This document shows, piece by piece, positions 6,250 to 13,819 of a stretch of DNA of 14,761 nt (its first letter is position 1; each line of letters opens with the position of its first letter). Source of the DNA: Fimbriimonadales bacterium (GTDB lineage Bacteria; Armatimonadota; Fimbriimonadia; Fimbriimonadales; GBS-DC); contig JAOAFW010000112.1 of NCBI GenBank assembly GCA_026416065.1, forward strand, positions 1-14,761, given 5' to 3'. The position numbers were made by a program, and so were the translations under genes. A model generated the notes under the pieces. That model did not search any database and had not been told where the DNA came from. It saw nothing but the letters and a program-made list of their open reading frames with translations.

Positions 6250-7371
6250 CTATCCCCGTCGCTCCAGTTTCGCCATCGCTGCCTGGAGCGAATCGGGATG
6301 TTCGGTCATAATTTGCTGCAACACGGCGCGTGCAGTATCCGTTTGACCGTTTTGCTGGAGCAAACGAGCGCGTAGCAACAGCCATTCAGGACGTTCGGGA
6401 GCGTCGGGACGCTGCGTCAGGATCTCCAGCCAGTGCAGGGCATGCTTCAAATCGTGACGTTTCTGTGCGTGTTGTAATAAGGCACGCAAAGTGGGTGCTT
6501 GCAAGGTATGCAGGCGTTGGATCTCACTGAGCAGGTCAGCGCACTGGGCAAGCAGTGGGTAGTCGCCGTACGCGAGGGCATGTTGCAGGGCTTGTGTAAG
6601 TGCAGTGGATGCCTCCTCGGTATCGCCCAGCATCGCCCACGCTGCCCCTCGCAGGTACAGAGCGTGCGGTTCCTCGGGCAGGTGCTGGAGCCAGCACAGG
6701 GCATCGCCCGCCGCGCCTTGCTGGATAGCATTCTCGGCTTGTTGTAGGGCATATTCCCGTTCGCCTGCAGCACCTGCGCCCCACAAGAGCGCGAGCGTCA
6801 GCCCCATCGTAAATCCGCCCAGATGTGCCCAGTAGCCCACTTCAGACGGCGTAAGCTGACCTGCATCCAGGATCGCCCCTAACCCCTGCAGTGCCACCCA
6901 CAAGACCACCCCTACCCACATCGGAATCGCCAGTCCCCAGCGGTTCGGCGACGCCCACAGCAGCCGCACCCGCCGGCGGTAGAACCGCAACGCGAAGTAG
7001 CCTACCAGCCCCGAAATCGCCCCCGACGCGCCGACTAATCCCTCTTGGTACAGCGAGGGCTGAAGTGTCAAACTCATCACCCAGTGAACGGCAATCGCAC
7101 CCAATCCGCTCAGAAAATAGAGAACCAGCCACCGTCTCCAGCCCAGCGCACGCTCCACATACCATCCAAACAGCCCCAAAAACAGCGCGTTTTTCAACCA
7201 GTGCAGCCAGTCCGCGTGGACGAAGAGGCTCAGAATCGCATTCGGCAGGGATGGTTGCGCGGGAGTAAAGCCAAAAGGCTCCACCGACTCCACGCGCGAA
7301 TTGAGCCAGAGGAGGATTGTAGTATTGACTCCCAGCACGAGCAGGGTCGCAGCGGGCAGCGCGACGCGCAT
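6250..7371 (-). CDS. Rhomboid intramembrane serine protease with C-terminal TPR region
   Basis: This 373-residue protein is an intramembrane serine protease that cuts substrates within or next to their membrane helix. About six transmembrane helices span residues 4-200. The family motifs are complete: HADWLHWLKN (52-61, His52/His57/Asn61, the oxyanion side), GASG (114-117) with nucleophile Ser116, and AHLGG with catalytic His183. After the membrane domain, residues about 204-373 are soluble and helical with TPR-like pairs (for example ALYLRGAAWAMLGDTEEAS and LLLRARLLQQNGQTDTARAVL). Rhomboids with a C-terminal TPR domain are known, such as Bacillus YqgP/GluP, where the TPR part is thought to help present substrates. 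It starts 17 bases after yebC. The GGCAGG that might serve as ribosome site is 11 bases from the ATG, longer than usual. Confidence 0.92.
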   Translation of the reverse strand: MRVALPAATLLVLGVNTTILLWLNSRVESVEPFGFTPAQPSLPNAILSLFVHADWLHWLKNALFLGLFGWYVERALGWRRWLVLYFLSGLGAIAVHWVMSLTLQPSLYQEGLVGASGAISGLVGYFALRFYRRRVRLLWASPNRWGLAIPMWVGVVLWVALQGLGAILDAGQLTPSEVGYWAHLGGFTMGLTLALLWGAGAAGEREYALQQAENAIQQGAAGDALCWLQHLPEEPHALYLRGAAWAMLGDTEEASTALTQALQHALAYGDYPLLAQCADLLSEIQRLHTLQAPTLRALLQHAQKRHDLKHALHWLEILTQRPDAPERPEWLLLRARLLQQNGQTDTARAVLQQIMTEHPDSLQAAMAKLERRG

Positions 7372-7388
7372 GCAAACATCAACCTGCC

Positions 7389-8135
7389 TTAGGAGACGCC
7401 AGCAAACGCCTCATCGGGAATATCAAAGTTGGCGTAGGTGTGCTGCACATCGTCGTGGTCTTCCAATACCTCGAGCAAACGCATCAGTTTCTGCGCCGTC
7501 TCACCTTCCACGCGCACCGTTGCGGTTGGCGTCAGTTCCAGCTGCGCTTCGGCGATGGGTAGCCCTCGCTCCTGCAGGGTCTCGCGCACGCGATGGAAAT
7601 CTTCTACGGCGGTAATCACGCGGAAGAACTCCTCCTCTTGCTGGACGTCTTCTGCGCCTGCCTCCAGCGCAATCTCGAGCAGTTCTTCCTCGCTGATCGC
7701 TTCAGCGGGAATAGTAATCACACCTTGTCGCTGGAACTGCCATGCGACGCTACCCGTTTCGCCGAGATTGCCCCCATGCTTGGAGAACAGGTGGCGCAGA
7801 TCAGCAACTGTGCGGTTGCGATTGTCGGTCATGCATTCCACCATAATCGCCACACCGCCGGGACCGTACCCTTCGTAGGTGACCTCTTCGTAACTGGTTC
7901 CTTCCAGCTCGCCTGTGCCTTTCTGGATGGCGCGTTTGATGTTATCGGCGGGCATATGGTTCTCGCGGGCTTTCTCGATGGCGAGGCGCAGACGCGGGTT
8001 CGCGTCGGGGTTGCCACCGCCTTGCTTCGCCGCGACTGTTATCTCGCGCGCGAGTTTGGTGAACAGTTTGCTGCGCAGAGCGTCCTGTTTGCCCTTACGA
8101 ATACGGATGTTATGCCACTTGGAATGTCCAGCCAT
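7389..8135 (-). CDS. yebC: YebC/PmpR family protein
   Basis: This 248-residue protein has the full family length. The N-terminus MAGHSKWHNI, then RKGKQDALRSKLFTKLAREI, is the diagnostic YebC/TACO1 signature. MPADNIKRAIQKGTGE (61-76) and YEGYGPGGVA (87-96) are further conserved blocks, followed by the two alternating alpha/beta domains up to about residue 240. Members were long annotated as transcriptional regulators (for example PmpR in Pseudomonas); later work on bacterial YebC and mitochondrial TACO1 points to a role on the ribosome in relieving stalls at proline-rich stretches. The gene is immediately followed by the rhomboid gene (17 bases), so it heads a probable operon. GGAGGT sits seven bases upstream of the ATG. 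Confidence 0.97.
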   Translation of the reverse strand: MAGHSKWHNIRIRKGKQDALRSKLFTKLAREITVAAKQGGGNPDANPRLRLAIEKARENHMPADNIKRAIQKGTGELEGTSYEEVTYEGYGPGGVAIMVECMTDNRNRTVADLRHLFSKHGGNLGETGSVAWQFQRQGVITIPAEAISEEELLEIALEAGAEDVQQEEEFFRVITAVEDFHRVRETLQERGLPIAEAQLELTPTATVRVEGETAQKLMRLLEVLEDHDDVQHTYANFDIPDEAFAGVS

Positions 8136-8213
8136 CGGCGCTACCTCCGTCTGTTAAGGATACCCGATGCTGCAGGCAAAGGCTAAGAAACAATAGAGCG
8201 TTGTTGATGGAAT

Positions 8214-8240
8214 GCGGACGCTGCACGAAGCAGCGTCCGC
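8214..8240 (-). terminator. Hairpin after pilQ, probable end of the pilus operon
   Basis: GCGGACGCTGC (8214-8224) and GCAGCGTCCGC (8230-8240) form a perfect 11-bp GC-rich stem with a five-base loop. It lies 29 bases past the pilQ stop and upstream of yebC. On the minus strand only a short ATTCC follows, so a classical U-run is lacking. The location between two operons makes termination or 3'-end protection the likely role. Confidence 0.5.
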
Positions 8241-8269
8241 GTCGCTATGGGCGTAAAGGCAAAGTGAGT

Positions 8270-10381
8270 TCACTCCATCACGCGCACGGTCAGCGTAATC
8301 ATAATCTCCGACTTGTCGCGTGAGGTGGTCGTTTTACGGAAGAGATAACCCAGAAATGGCAGGTCGCCCAGCAGCGGCACCTTCTGGATAGTCTTGATAT
8401 CCGCCTCGCGAATCAAGCCGCCAATTACTATAGTCTCACCGTTGCCTACGCGGATGGTGGTATCGGCATTGCGCCGTGCGAGCTGAGGCAAGCGTCCGCC
8501 CCCCGGCACCTCCAGAAAGCCTGTGATGACGCTCACTTCAGGCTGAATCTGCAAGGTGATGGAATCGTCTTCATGCACGCGGGGCAGCACTTTCAGAATG
8601 ATGCCCGCCTGCACGGAGTCGGTCTGCACATTGGCGCCCTGCGGCGTCTGCTGGATGAGTTTGACGTAGTTCACCTCATCGCCGATGAAGATGGTCGCCG
8701 GGCGCCCATCCAGGGTAGCAACACGCGGGTTTGCCAGCAGGCGGTTGCGCCGGTCTTCCGCAAGTGCATTCAGCGTCACAGAGAAATCGATGGGCTTTTT
8801 GACGATGGTGAAGTCTAACCCGAGTTGCCCATCGCGATTGAAGCCGATACCCTGCTGGTTGGGAGTGTTCGTGGTGCTATCTGGTAGGGGCAGCTGATTC
8901 GCTGAGCGGTCAAGGGTGTTGACCCTCCCTGACTGGAGGATGTTCCAGCTCAGCCCCAGCGACTGCAGGCTGCCTTCCGACACATCCAGCACGCGCGCCT
9001 CGATGACCACCTGCGGTTGCTTTACATCGACTTTGCGCAGGATTTCGAGGGCGCGTAGCACCTCGCGGGCGGTACCGACCAGCACAAGGGTGTTAGGAGG
9101 TTGTGCACCTTGTGCGCCGCCTGCATTACCCCCGCCCTGCATGGGGGCGCCCATCTGCTGGGCGGTCTGGCTGGGCGTCTCACCACCTGTCATACTGCCC
9201 TGTGCTGCCCCACTCGCGCCCGTACCCCCACGACTGAGCATCGCGTCAGGACCAAGCGAGACCTGCACGCCGGGAACCAACTGCACAATAATCCGGGCGA
9301 GGTCGCGTGAATCAGCGTATTTGACTCGGTACACTTCCGTCACAATCTCCACGCTGCCCGTGAGCTGCTGTTCGAACGCATAGGCGGCTTCACGCGCGCG
9401 CTCGATGATTTCCGCTTCGCCTTCCACCAGCAAGTAGGTGGTGCCTTTCTCGCCCGAGGGAGTGACTTTGAGTTCAGGGAAGCGTGCGCTCAGGTAGGTC
9501 GCAATCTCTGATGGCTTGGCGACCTTGAAGGTAAGCGCCTCAACGGTTCTGGGCTTGGGTGGCGCGAGGGGCTCCGTTGCGCCACGAAACGCCTTCAACG
9601 ACGCCTCCGTGCCCACCACATAGGTATTGTCGATTTTTTCGTAGCGGTAGCCACTCAGTCGCGTAATCAGGTTCAGTGATTCTTCAACCGTCAGTCGGCT
9701 AAGGCTAACGGTAACTGTGCCTTTTACATCAGGCGCGGTGACGATGTTCGCCCCCGACTGGATTGCTAACGCCTTCAGCACATCGCCGATTTCGGCGTTC
9801 ACGAAGTCCAGCGAGACAAGGACACGCGGCGGTGCAGGAGATGTCGGCGCTGTATTATAAGCGACCATCTCTTGTGATTTTTCAGCCTCAGGCATCTTGG
9901 TGCGCGATGGCGCGACGGATTGGGTGCTGGCGACGACAGTCTCTTTCGGTTTCTCTGTCGGCTCCAGCGATGGCGTCTCGCTCGCCTTACTCAGAGGCTG
10001 CATCTTGCCAAGGCGTACCTGCCAGCCGTCTGCGGTTTGCTCCAGTGTGTAGGGGTGCGTGCCCCGCAGGGTCGCCACTACCCGTACTCGAGGGGGGCGA
10101 TGGCTAAACCACCCGTAGCGCAGTTTAGAGACGTGGGGCGTCTTGAGCATGCTTTCTCGGTTGCGCCCGCTGAAGTGCGCTCCAAACTCCAAAATTAGAA
10201 AATACTTCCGCCACACTTTCACAGTGGGGCGTGGCAGCCGCTCGCCCGAAATCGTAATCAGGGTCTGCCCACGCTCTTCCGAGACGCGAACCGACTGCAC
10301 CACCTGCCCGGTTGCAAGGGCGGGGATAGCAACCAGCACGCTCAGCAAGCAGAAAGCCAGAAGATATTTATGTGTTCTCAT
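8270..10381 (-). CDS. pilQ: Type IV pilus secretin PilQ
   Basis: This is a 703-residue outer-membrane secretin that forms the ring through which the pilus fibre (or secreted substrate) passes. Residues 1-23 are a signal peptide. Residues about 27-124 look like an AMIN-type beta domain (peptidoglycan-associated in PilQ). A Pro/Glu/Lys-rich linker covers 125-185. The STN/N0 domain is about 186-258 (LDFVNAEIGDVLKALAIQSG), further N-domains run to about 455, and the secretin core is about 456-702. The core carries family motifs: VVIEARVLDVSE, the late GETIVIGGLI (648-657), then VPLLGDLPFLGYLF (668-681). One N-domain contains a Gly/Ala/Gln-rich, charge-poor insert at about 384-428. GGAGG lies nine bases before the ATG, inside the preceding gene, whose stop overlaps the start by four bases (ATGA). 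It is the last gene of the pilMNOPQ operon. Confidence 0.93.
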   Translation of the reverse strand: MRTHKYLLAFCLLSVLVAIPALATGQVVQSVRVSEERGQTLITISGERLPRPTVKVWRKYFLILEFGAHFSGRNRESMLKTPHVSKLRYGWFSHRPPRVRVVATLRGTHPYTLEQTADGWQVRLGKMQPLSKASETPSLEPTEKPKETVVASTQSVAPSRTKMPEAEKSQEMVAYNTAPTSPAPPRVLVSLDFVNAEIGDVLKALAIQSGANIVTAPDVKGTVTVSLSRLTVEESLNLITRLSGYRYEKIDNTYVVGTEASLKAFRGATEPLAPPKPRTVEALTFKVAKPSEIATYLSARFPELKVTPSGEKGTTYLLVEGEAEIIERAREAAYAFEQQLTGSVEIVTEVYRVKYADSRDLARIIVQLVPGVQVSLGPDAMLSRGGTGASGAAQGSMTGGETPSQTAQQMGAPMQGGGNAGGAQGAQPPNTLVLVGTAREVLRALEILRKVDVKQPQVVIEARVLDVSEGSLQSLGLSWNILQSGRVNTLDRSANQLPLPDSTTNTPNQQGIGFNRDGQLGLDFTIVKKPIDFSVTLNALAEDRRNRLLANPRVATLDGRPATIFIGDEVNYVKLIQQTPQGANVQTDSVQAGIILKVLPRVHEDDSITLQIQPEVSVITGFLEVPGGGRLPQLARRNADTTIRVGNGETIVIGGLIREADIKTIQKVPLLGDLPFLGYLFRKTTTSRDKSEIMITLTVRVME

Positions 10382-11034
10382 AGTGCATTGCCTCCATTCG
10401 GGGCGGTCGACTCGCCGACACGGACAGTGAGTTGCCGTTTCCCTTTACGTAGCGTGATAGAGCCGCGCTGGATGCTGACAATGCGCCAGCCCTCCTCCAG
10501 CAGGTCGCCCTGCCTGACAAAGCGGCGACGTCCTTCAGAGTCGGCGAAAATAGCGACAGAGTTCGGTCCTTGAACGACGCCTGTGATTCGATAATTCGGG
10601 TATTCGGGTTCCGCAGGCGACGACGCCTCAGCAGGCTGTAGTCCAAACTGCCCCCCCGGCAGTGTCAGAGGCGGTACTGGCGGCGTACCCGCTACCTCCC
10701 GCCGCGATGCTGATCCGCTTCGCACCACTTTGTTGCTTCCTTTAGGTTGCGTCGAAGCGACCACGGTTGGGCGGAAAGGATCGCGCGGTGAGAGCGGCGG
10801 TAGCTGGATTCCGGTCGCCGACCGGGGTTGAGACGATTGCGTACCGGCGGACGCCCCGTCCGTATTGGCTGGCGGGGACTGAGGGGTGTTTGTTCGGGAC
10901 GCGCTACCGCCTCCCAGTAAGCCCCCAAACTGCAGAACGCCAACCGACACCAGCACCGCAAACAGTGCCGCCACAATTAGCAACTGTTTCGGGTTCGTCG
11001 GCTTCTTTGCCTCATGGGTTCCTGTGTTCGCCAT
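10378..11034 (-). CDS. pilP: PilP-like inner-membrane pilus assembly protein
   Basis: This 218-residue protein begins at the ATG at 11034, which has AGGAGGG four bases upstream. A longer reading from 11106 would overlap pilO by 71 bases and add an Arg-rich, out-of-character leader. A short cytoplasmic N-terminus precedes one transmembrane helix (about 16-38, core LLIVAALFAVLVSVGVLQF). A long Pro/Ser/Thr-rich linker follows and contains LSPRDPFRP, the DPF-type motif usual in PilP/GspC-like proteins. The last 65 residues (starting YRITGVVQGP) form a small beta domain with a QGD turn and RGSITLRKG, as in the PilP domain that binds the secretin N-domains. Sequence similarity is low in this family, and the call relies on domain layout plus position between pilO and pilQ. 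Classical PilP is a lipoprotein; here a membrane helix replaces the lipid anchor. Confidence 0.78.
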   Translation of the reverse strand: MANTGTHEAKKPTNPKQLLIVAALFAVLVSVGVLQFGGLLGGGSASRTNTPQSPPANTDGASAGTQSSQPRSATGIQLPPLSPRDPFRPTVVASTQPKGSNKVVRSGSASRREVAGTPPVPPLTLPGGQFGLQPAEASSPAEPEYPNYRITGVVQGPNSVAIFADSEGRRRFVRQGDLLEEGWRIVSIQRGSITLRKGKRQLTVRVGESTAPNGGNAL

Positions 11035-11035
11035 G

Positions 11036-11677
11036 CTACCCTCCTGTCTGCGTGGTGTTCGCGCTGGGGCGCGCCTGCGCCGAGCGGAAAATAAACGCTT
11101 TGACAATCATCCGAATTTCCAGATGGGGATTCTCGGCAGATTGTTCCGTGCCCGACTTCGCCTGCGCGTTCAGACTCTGCACCGCTAAAATTTTCGGAAA
11201 CGACTCCAGACTCTTGAGCAGGCTCATCAGATCCCAGAACTTACCACGCAGCTGGATCTCGAACAGTTGTTCCTGATACGCTTTCTGCACGGTTTTCTGA
11301 GCCTCGCTCTGTTGGGGTTGCGCATTGTTCTGCACCTGCGGACGGATAGAGACAATCTGCAAGTTGCGCTGGAGCGCGGTTTGCTCGAACTGTTTGAGCA
11401 TCGTGGGTACATATGCCGCCTCACTCACGCCGCGCTCAAGGAATTGGAGTTCCTGCTGAGTTTTCTGGAGCTGTTCGGTGGTCTGGCGGAGCTGCCCAGC
11501 CGCTTGTTGCGCTTGTTGAAACTCGTTCTGCTTTTGCTGCAGTCGCTCCTGTGCAGATTGGGTCATGCTCCACGGCAGGTAGAGGCTACCCAGCCCCAGC
11601 AGCAGGGTCTCTCCGATAGCGATTCCCAGCAGTCTCGAGACACGTTGCGCACGCTGAATGCGTTTACTGACCGCCAC
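11036..11677 (-). CDS. pilO: PilO-like inner-membrane pilus assembly protein (GTG start)
   Basis: This 213-residue bitopic protein of the PilMNOP platform pairs with PilN in the periplasm. A short basic N-terminus (AVSKRIQRAQRVSR) precedes one transmembrane helix at about 17-38. A Gln-rich coiled coil follows at about 40-85 (LQQKQNEFQQAQQ), then an alpha/beta ferredoxin-like domain to the end (VPTMLKQFEQTALQRNLQI, FEIQLRGKFWDLMSLLKSLE, HLEIRMIVKAF), all typical of PilO. The GTG at 11677 is chosen as start because AAGGAGG sits six bases before it; an ATG at 11752 would extend deep into pilN and give an Arg-rich leader. With this start the gene overlaps the pilN end by 14 bases in another frame, suggesting coupling. 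It ends one base before the pilP start. Confidence 0.83.
   Translation of the reverse strand: MAVSKRIQRAQRVSRLLGIAIGETLLLGLGSLYLPWSMTQSAQERLQQKQNEFQQAQQAAGQLRQTTEQLQKTQQELQFLERGVSEAAYVPTMLKQFEQTALQRNLQIVSIRPQVQNNAQPQQSEAQKTVQKAYQEQLFEIQLRGKFWDLMSLLKSLESFPKILAVQSLNAQAKSGTEQSAENPHLEIRMIVKAFIFRSAQARPSANTTQTGG
11039..11045 (-). promoter_or_regulatory. Ribosome binding site that fixes the pilP start
   Basis: AGGAGGG on the minus strand, four bases before the ATG at 11034 and spanning the pilO stop region. It supports 11034 over the upstream ATG at 11106. Confidence 0.7.
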
Positions 11678-12272
11678 TTTGACCCTCCTTATTCTCGGGT
11701 TCGGCTTGCGCCGTACCCTTGATCTGCGCAGAAATCTGGAATTCGACGGCAACTTCCCGCTCGCTCAGGGCGCGTTCCTGGCTGTAGTCGAGGCGCACTT
11801 GCTCCAGTTCGGGGTGCTGGTTCAGACGCAGCATAAATTCACCAACGAGTTGCTGGGTCGCCGCAACGCCTTTGAGGGTGATTTCCAGCGGTTTTTTGGG
11901 GTCGTTGCGTTTGCCCAGTTCCACATTCGTCAGGAAACAGCCGTTCGGGGTATGTTGTGTGAAGTGCTGAAACAGCTGTTGCCAGCGTCCGGTGTCTTTG
12001 CGAGCATCTTGAAGTGTGTTAATCAGCGGCTGCAGCGCACCGAGTTCTGCTTGTGCCTGCTTGAGCTGTTGTACAGTGGGGCGTAGTTTGACCACCTGCT
12101 CTTCGATGCGCGCCATCTGAAATGACATCGCGCCTATATATATCAGCAGTCCACTCCAGCCCAGTCCAATCAGCACGCCGACCAGGAGCCACCCCAGTCC
12201 CAGCAGGCGCGTCTTGCGCTCGGCGATACGTCGGAGCTGTTGTTCCTGTGCTATTAGATTAATCACTGCCAT
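11664..12272 (-). CDS. pilN: PilN-like inner-membrane pilus assembly protein
   Basis: This 202-residue bitopic protein starts MAVINLIAQEQ; the short cytoplasmic INL motif is the segment by which PilN docks into PilM. A basic stretch (14-22) precedes a transmembrane helix at about 24-48, then a Gln/Leu-rich coiled coil (about 52-95) and an alpha/beta periplasmic domain with GCFLTNVELGKRN, LEITLKGVAATQQLVGEFM and VAVEFQISAQI, the usual PilN pattern. The tail is polar. AAGGAGGG lies just before the ATG. The gene follows pilM after 12 bases and overlaps pilO by 14 bases. Confidence 0.87.
   Translation of the reverse strand: MAVINLIAQEQQLRRIAERKTRLLGLGWLLVGVLIGLGWSGLLIYIGAMSFQMARIEEQVVKLRPTVQQLKQAQAELGALQPLINTLQDARKDTGRWQQLFQHFTQHTPNGCFLTNVELGKRNDPKKPLEITLKGVAATQQLVGEFMLRLNQHPELEQVRLDYSQERALSEREVAVEFQISAQIKGTAQAEPENKEGQSGGQ
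11684..11690 (-). promoter_or_regulatory. Ribosome binding site that fixes the pilO GTG start
   Basis: AAGGAGG on the minus strand, six bases before the GTG at 11677 and inside the 3' end of pilN. It is the main reason for calling a GTG start with a 14-base overlap. Confidence 0.75.
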
Positions 12273-12284
12273 GGGCTTCCCTCC

Positions 12285-13427
12285 TTATGCAGCGGCATCC
12301 GCCGGCGTTGGTGCTTCGTCGGTGAGTGGCTCCACAAACGGCGCCACCATCTCAGCGGGCGCAAGCGCGTTGCCTAAGACTGTCGCCCAGCGCGCGCCGC
12401 TTTCTATCTGATCGGGGTGAATGCCTACAGGGAGGATTGCGTCGCCGCTGAACGGGTCTGCAATCTGGGTTGGAATGCCCAGTTTGTATTCAAAATAGGC
12501 ATCGATCCCCTGCATGTGCGCCCCACCGCCATACAGGTACAACCGTTCCACCAGTCCTTTGTTCCCCTGTGACTGGTATTGCGACTGGTAGTAGTTCAGC
12601 GACCGCCGTATCTCACGAATCAGTTCGTCGATAATAGGCTGAATGAGGCGCAGGGGCGGGTTCTCCTGGGGCTGCCCCGATTGTATCAGGTCGCTGAGGT
12701 TCAGGCTATGCTTTACCTGCTCAGCTTCCTCTTCAGCATAATTGAAGTAGCCTTTGAGCGCGGCAGTGAACGTGTTGCTGGCGATAGGAATAAAACGTGT
12801 CAGCACGAGCGTCGTGTTCCGGGCAACCGTAATCTGCGTGTGTTCACCCCCCAGATCGACCAGCGCATAAGCATAGGGCAAGGAATCGCTATATACCGCC
12901 TGCAGTGTGCGTAGCGACGCGAACGGCTGCAACTCCAGCAACTGTGGCTCCAGTCCGGCTTTCTCCACCAGTTCCAGCAACGGGTCAGCCGTGGAGCGCG
13001 GCGCTGCGACCAATAAGATTTCCATCTGCTCGTCGCCGTTCGTGTTCAGGATGTGGAAACCGATTAGATGTTCCTCGGCGGCGGAGGGGAGATAGCGCGT
13101 CGCTTCGAACTGAATCGATTTTTGCAGGGTTTCAGGTGTCATGCGCGGCAGGCGTACAGGGCGCGCCGTGGTTTGGGGTCCGCCCACCGACAACAATACG
13201 CTTCTCTGTTTAACGCCCGCGTTGGCGAGCGTCGCACGCAGCGCTTTGTAGACCGTGTCCGGGTCTAAAATCGCGCCTTCGCGCACGGCGTCGGGAGGCA
13301 GCGGCGTCTCTATCAAGCGATCCACGCGCAGTTGACGCCCCTGTAGCACGCCGGCGCATAGTTTGACGCTGGTCGCGCCGATGTCAAGCGACAGCACCGA
13401 TTCCGTTTTCATAGCCTTACGCGACAT
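12285..13427 (-). CDS. pilM: Actin-like pilus assembly ATPase PilM
   Basis: This 380-residue cytoplasmic protein of the actin/FtsA fold binds the PilN N-terminus and organises the inner-membrane pilus platform. The phosphate-1 loop is LSLDIGATSVKL (12-23, Asp15). SVGGPQTTARPVRLPRM (80-96) is the PilM-type segment where FtsA has its extra subdomain. The phosphate-2 loop is ALVDLGGEHTQITV (188-201), and the adenosine motif is LYGGGAHMQGID (298-309). EATRYLP (108-114) is also typical. The length is normal apart from a 25-residue Pro/Ala tail. AAGGAGG nine bases upstream supports the ATG at 13427; a second ATG five codons in (13412) is possible. The start overlaps the end of the helix-turn-helix gene by 11 bases, so the two are probably translationally coupled. 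Confidence 0.94.
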   Translation of the reverse strand: MSRKAMKTESVLSLDIGATSVKLCAGVLQGRQLRVDRLIETPLPPDAVREGAILDPDTVYKALRATLANAGVKQRSVLLSVGGPQTTARPVRLPRMTPETLQKSIQFEATRYLPSAAEEHLIGFHILNTNGDEQMEILLVAAPRSTADPLLELVEKAGLEPQLLELQPFASLRTLQAVYSDSLPYAYALVDLGGEHTQITVARNTTLVLTRFIPIASNTFTAALKGYFNYAEEEAEQVKHSLNLSDLIQSGQPQENPPLRLIQPIIDELIREIRRSLNYYQSQYQSQGNKGLVERLYLYGGGAHMQGIDAYFEYKLGIPTQIADPFSGDAILPVGIHPDQIESGARWATVLGNALAPAEMVAPFVEPLTDEAPTPADAAA

Positions 13428-13818
13428 GGGTCTCTTCCTCCTTCACGACGAACTCGGTAGCGCGTTGCGCCAGCATCCACTCATCGAGCGCATTTTTCAG
13501 GAATCGCCACTTACCATCTACTTTAAACGCTGGAATGTCTCCGCTCTCCGCCAACGTGACCAACTCGTGGGAGCGCAAACGCAGATAACTCGCCGCCTCG
13601 CGCAGGGTCATCACAGGATGCAGGTTCCGCGCCATCCACTGCAGCAGGTCATACAGTTGCTGGTTCGTCAGGCGCACCTCGAAACGCACTGTTTGCACGC
13701 TTTCGGCTTCCTCTTGGGACGAAGGCGCAGGCGTTGGCGCGACGCTCGGCGACGCCTCTCCTGCAGGCGCGTGGAGCCGTTGCTGTGAAGCTTTTCGGAT
13801 AGCGTCTACCAGATTCAT
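13417..13818 (-). CDS. Excisionase-type helix-turn-helix protein in the pilus operon, GspB-like N-terminus
   Basis: This 133-residue protein has three parts. Residues 1-15 (MNLVDAIRKASQQRL) form a short amphipathic helix that resembles, from memory of the family, the cytoplasmic start of GspB proteins (pattern ILDALxKSxxxR). Residues 16-42 are a Pro/Ala/Ser/Glu-rich linker. Residues about 43-66 (VRFEVRLTNQQLYDLLQWM) are a strand plus helix. Residues 68-118 form an excisionase/MerR-type winged helix-turn-helix: MTLREAASYLRLRSHELVTL, then SGDIPAFKVDGKWRF, then LDEWM, a textbook HTH_17 pattern. No membrane segment is present, unlike GspB. It starts one base after the ATPase stop and overlaps pilM by 11 bases. 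Function is unknown: a DNA-binding regulator of the operon, or an adaptor between the upstream ATPase and DNA or the pilus base, are both possible. Confidence 0.8.
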   Translation of the reverse strand: MNLVDAIRKASQQRLHAPAGEASPSVAPTPAPSSQEEAESVQTVRFEVRLTNQQLYDLLQWMARNLHPVMTLREAASYLRLRSHELVTLAESGDIPAFKVDGKWRFLKNALDEWMLAQRATEFVVKEEETHVA

Positions 13819-13819
13819 C

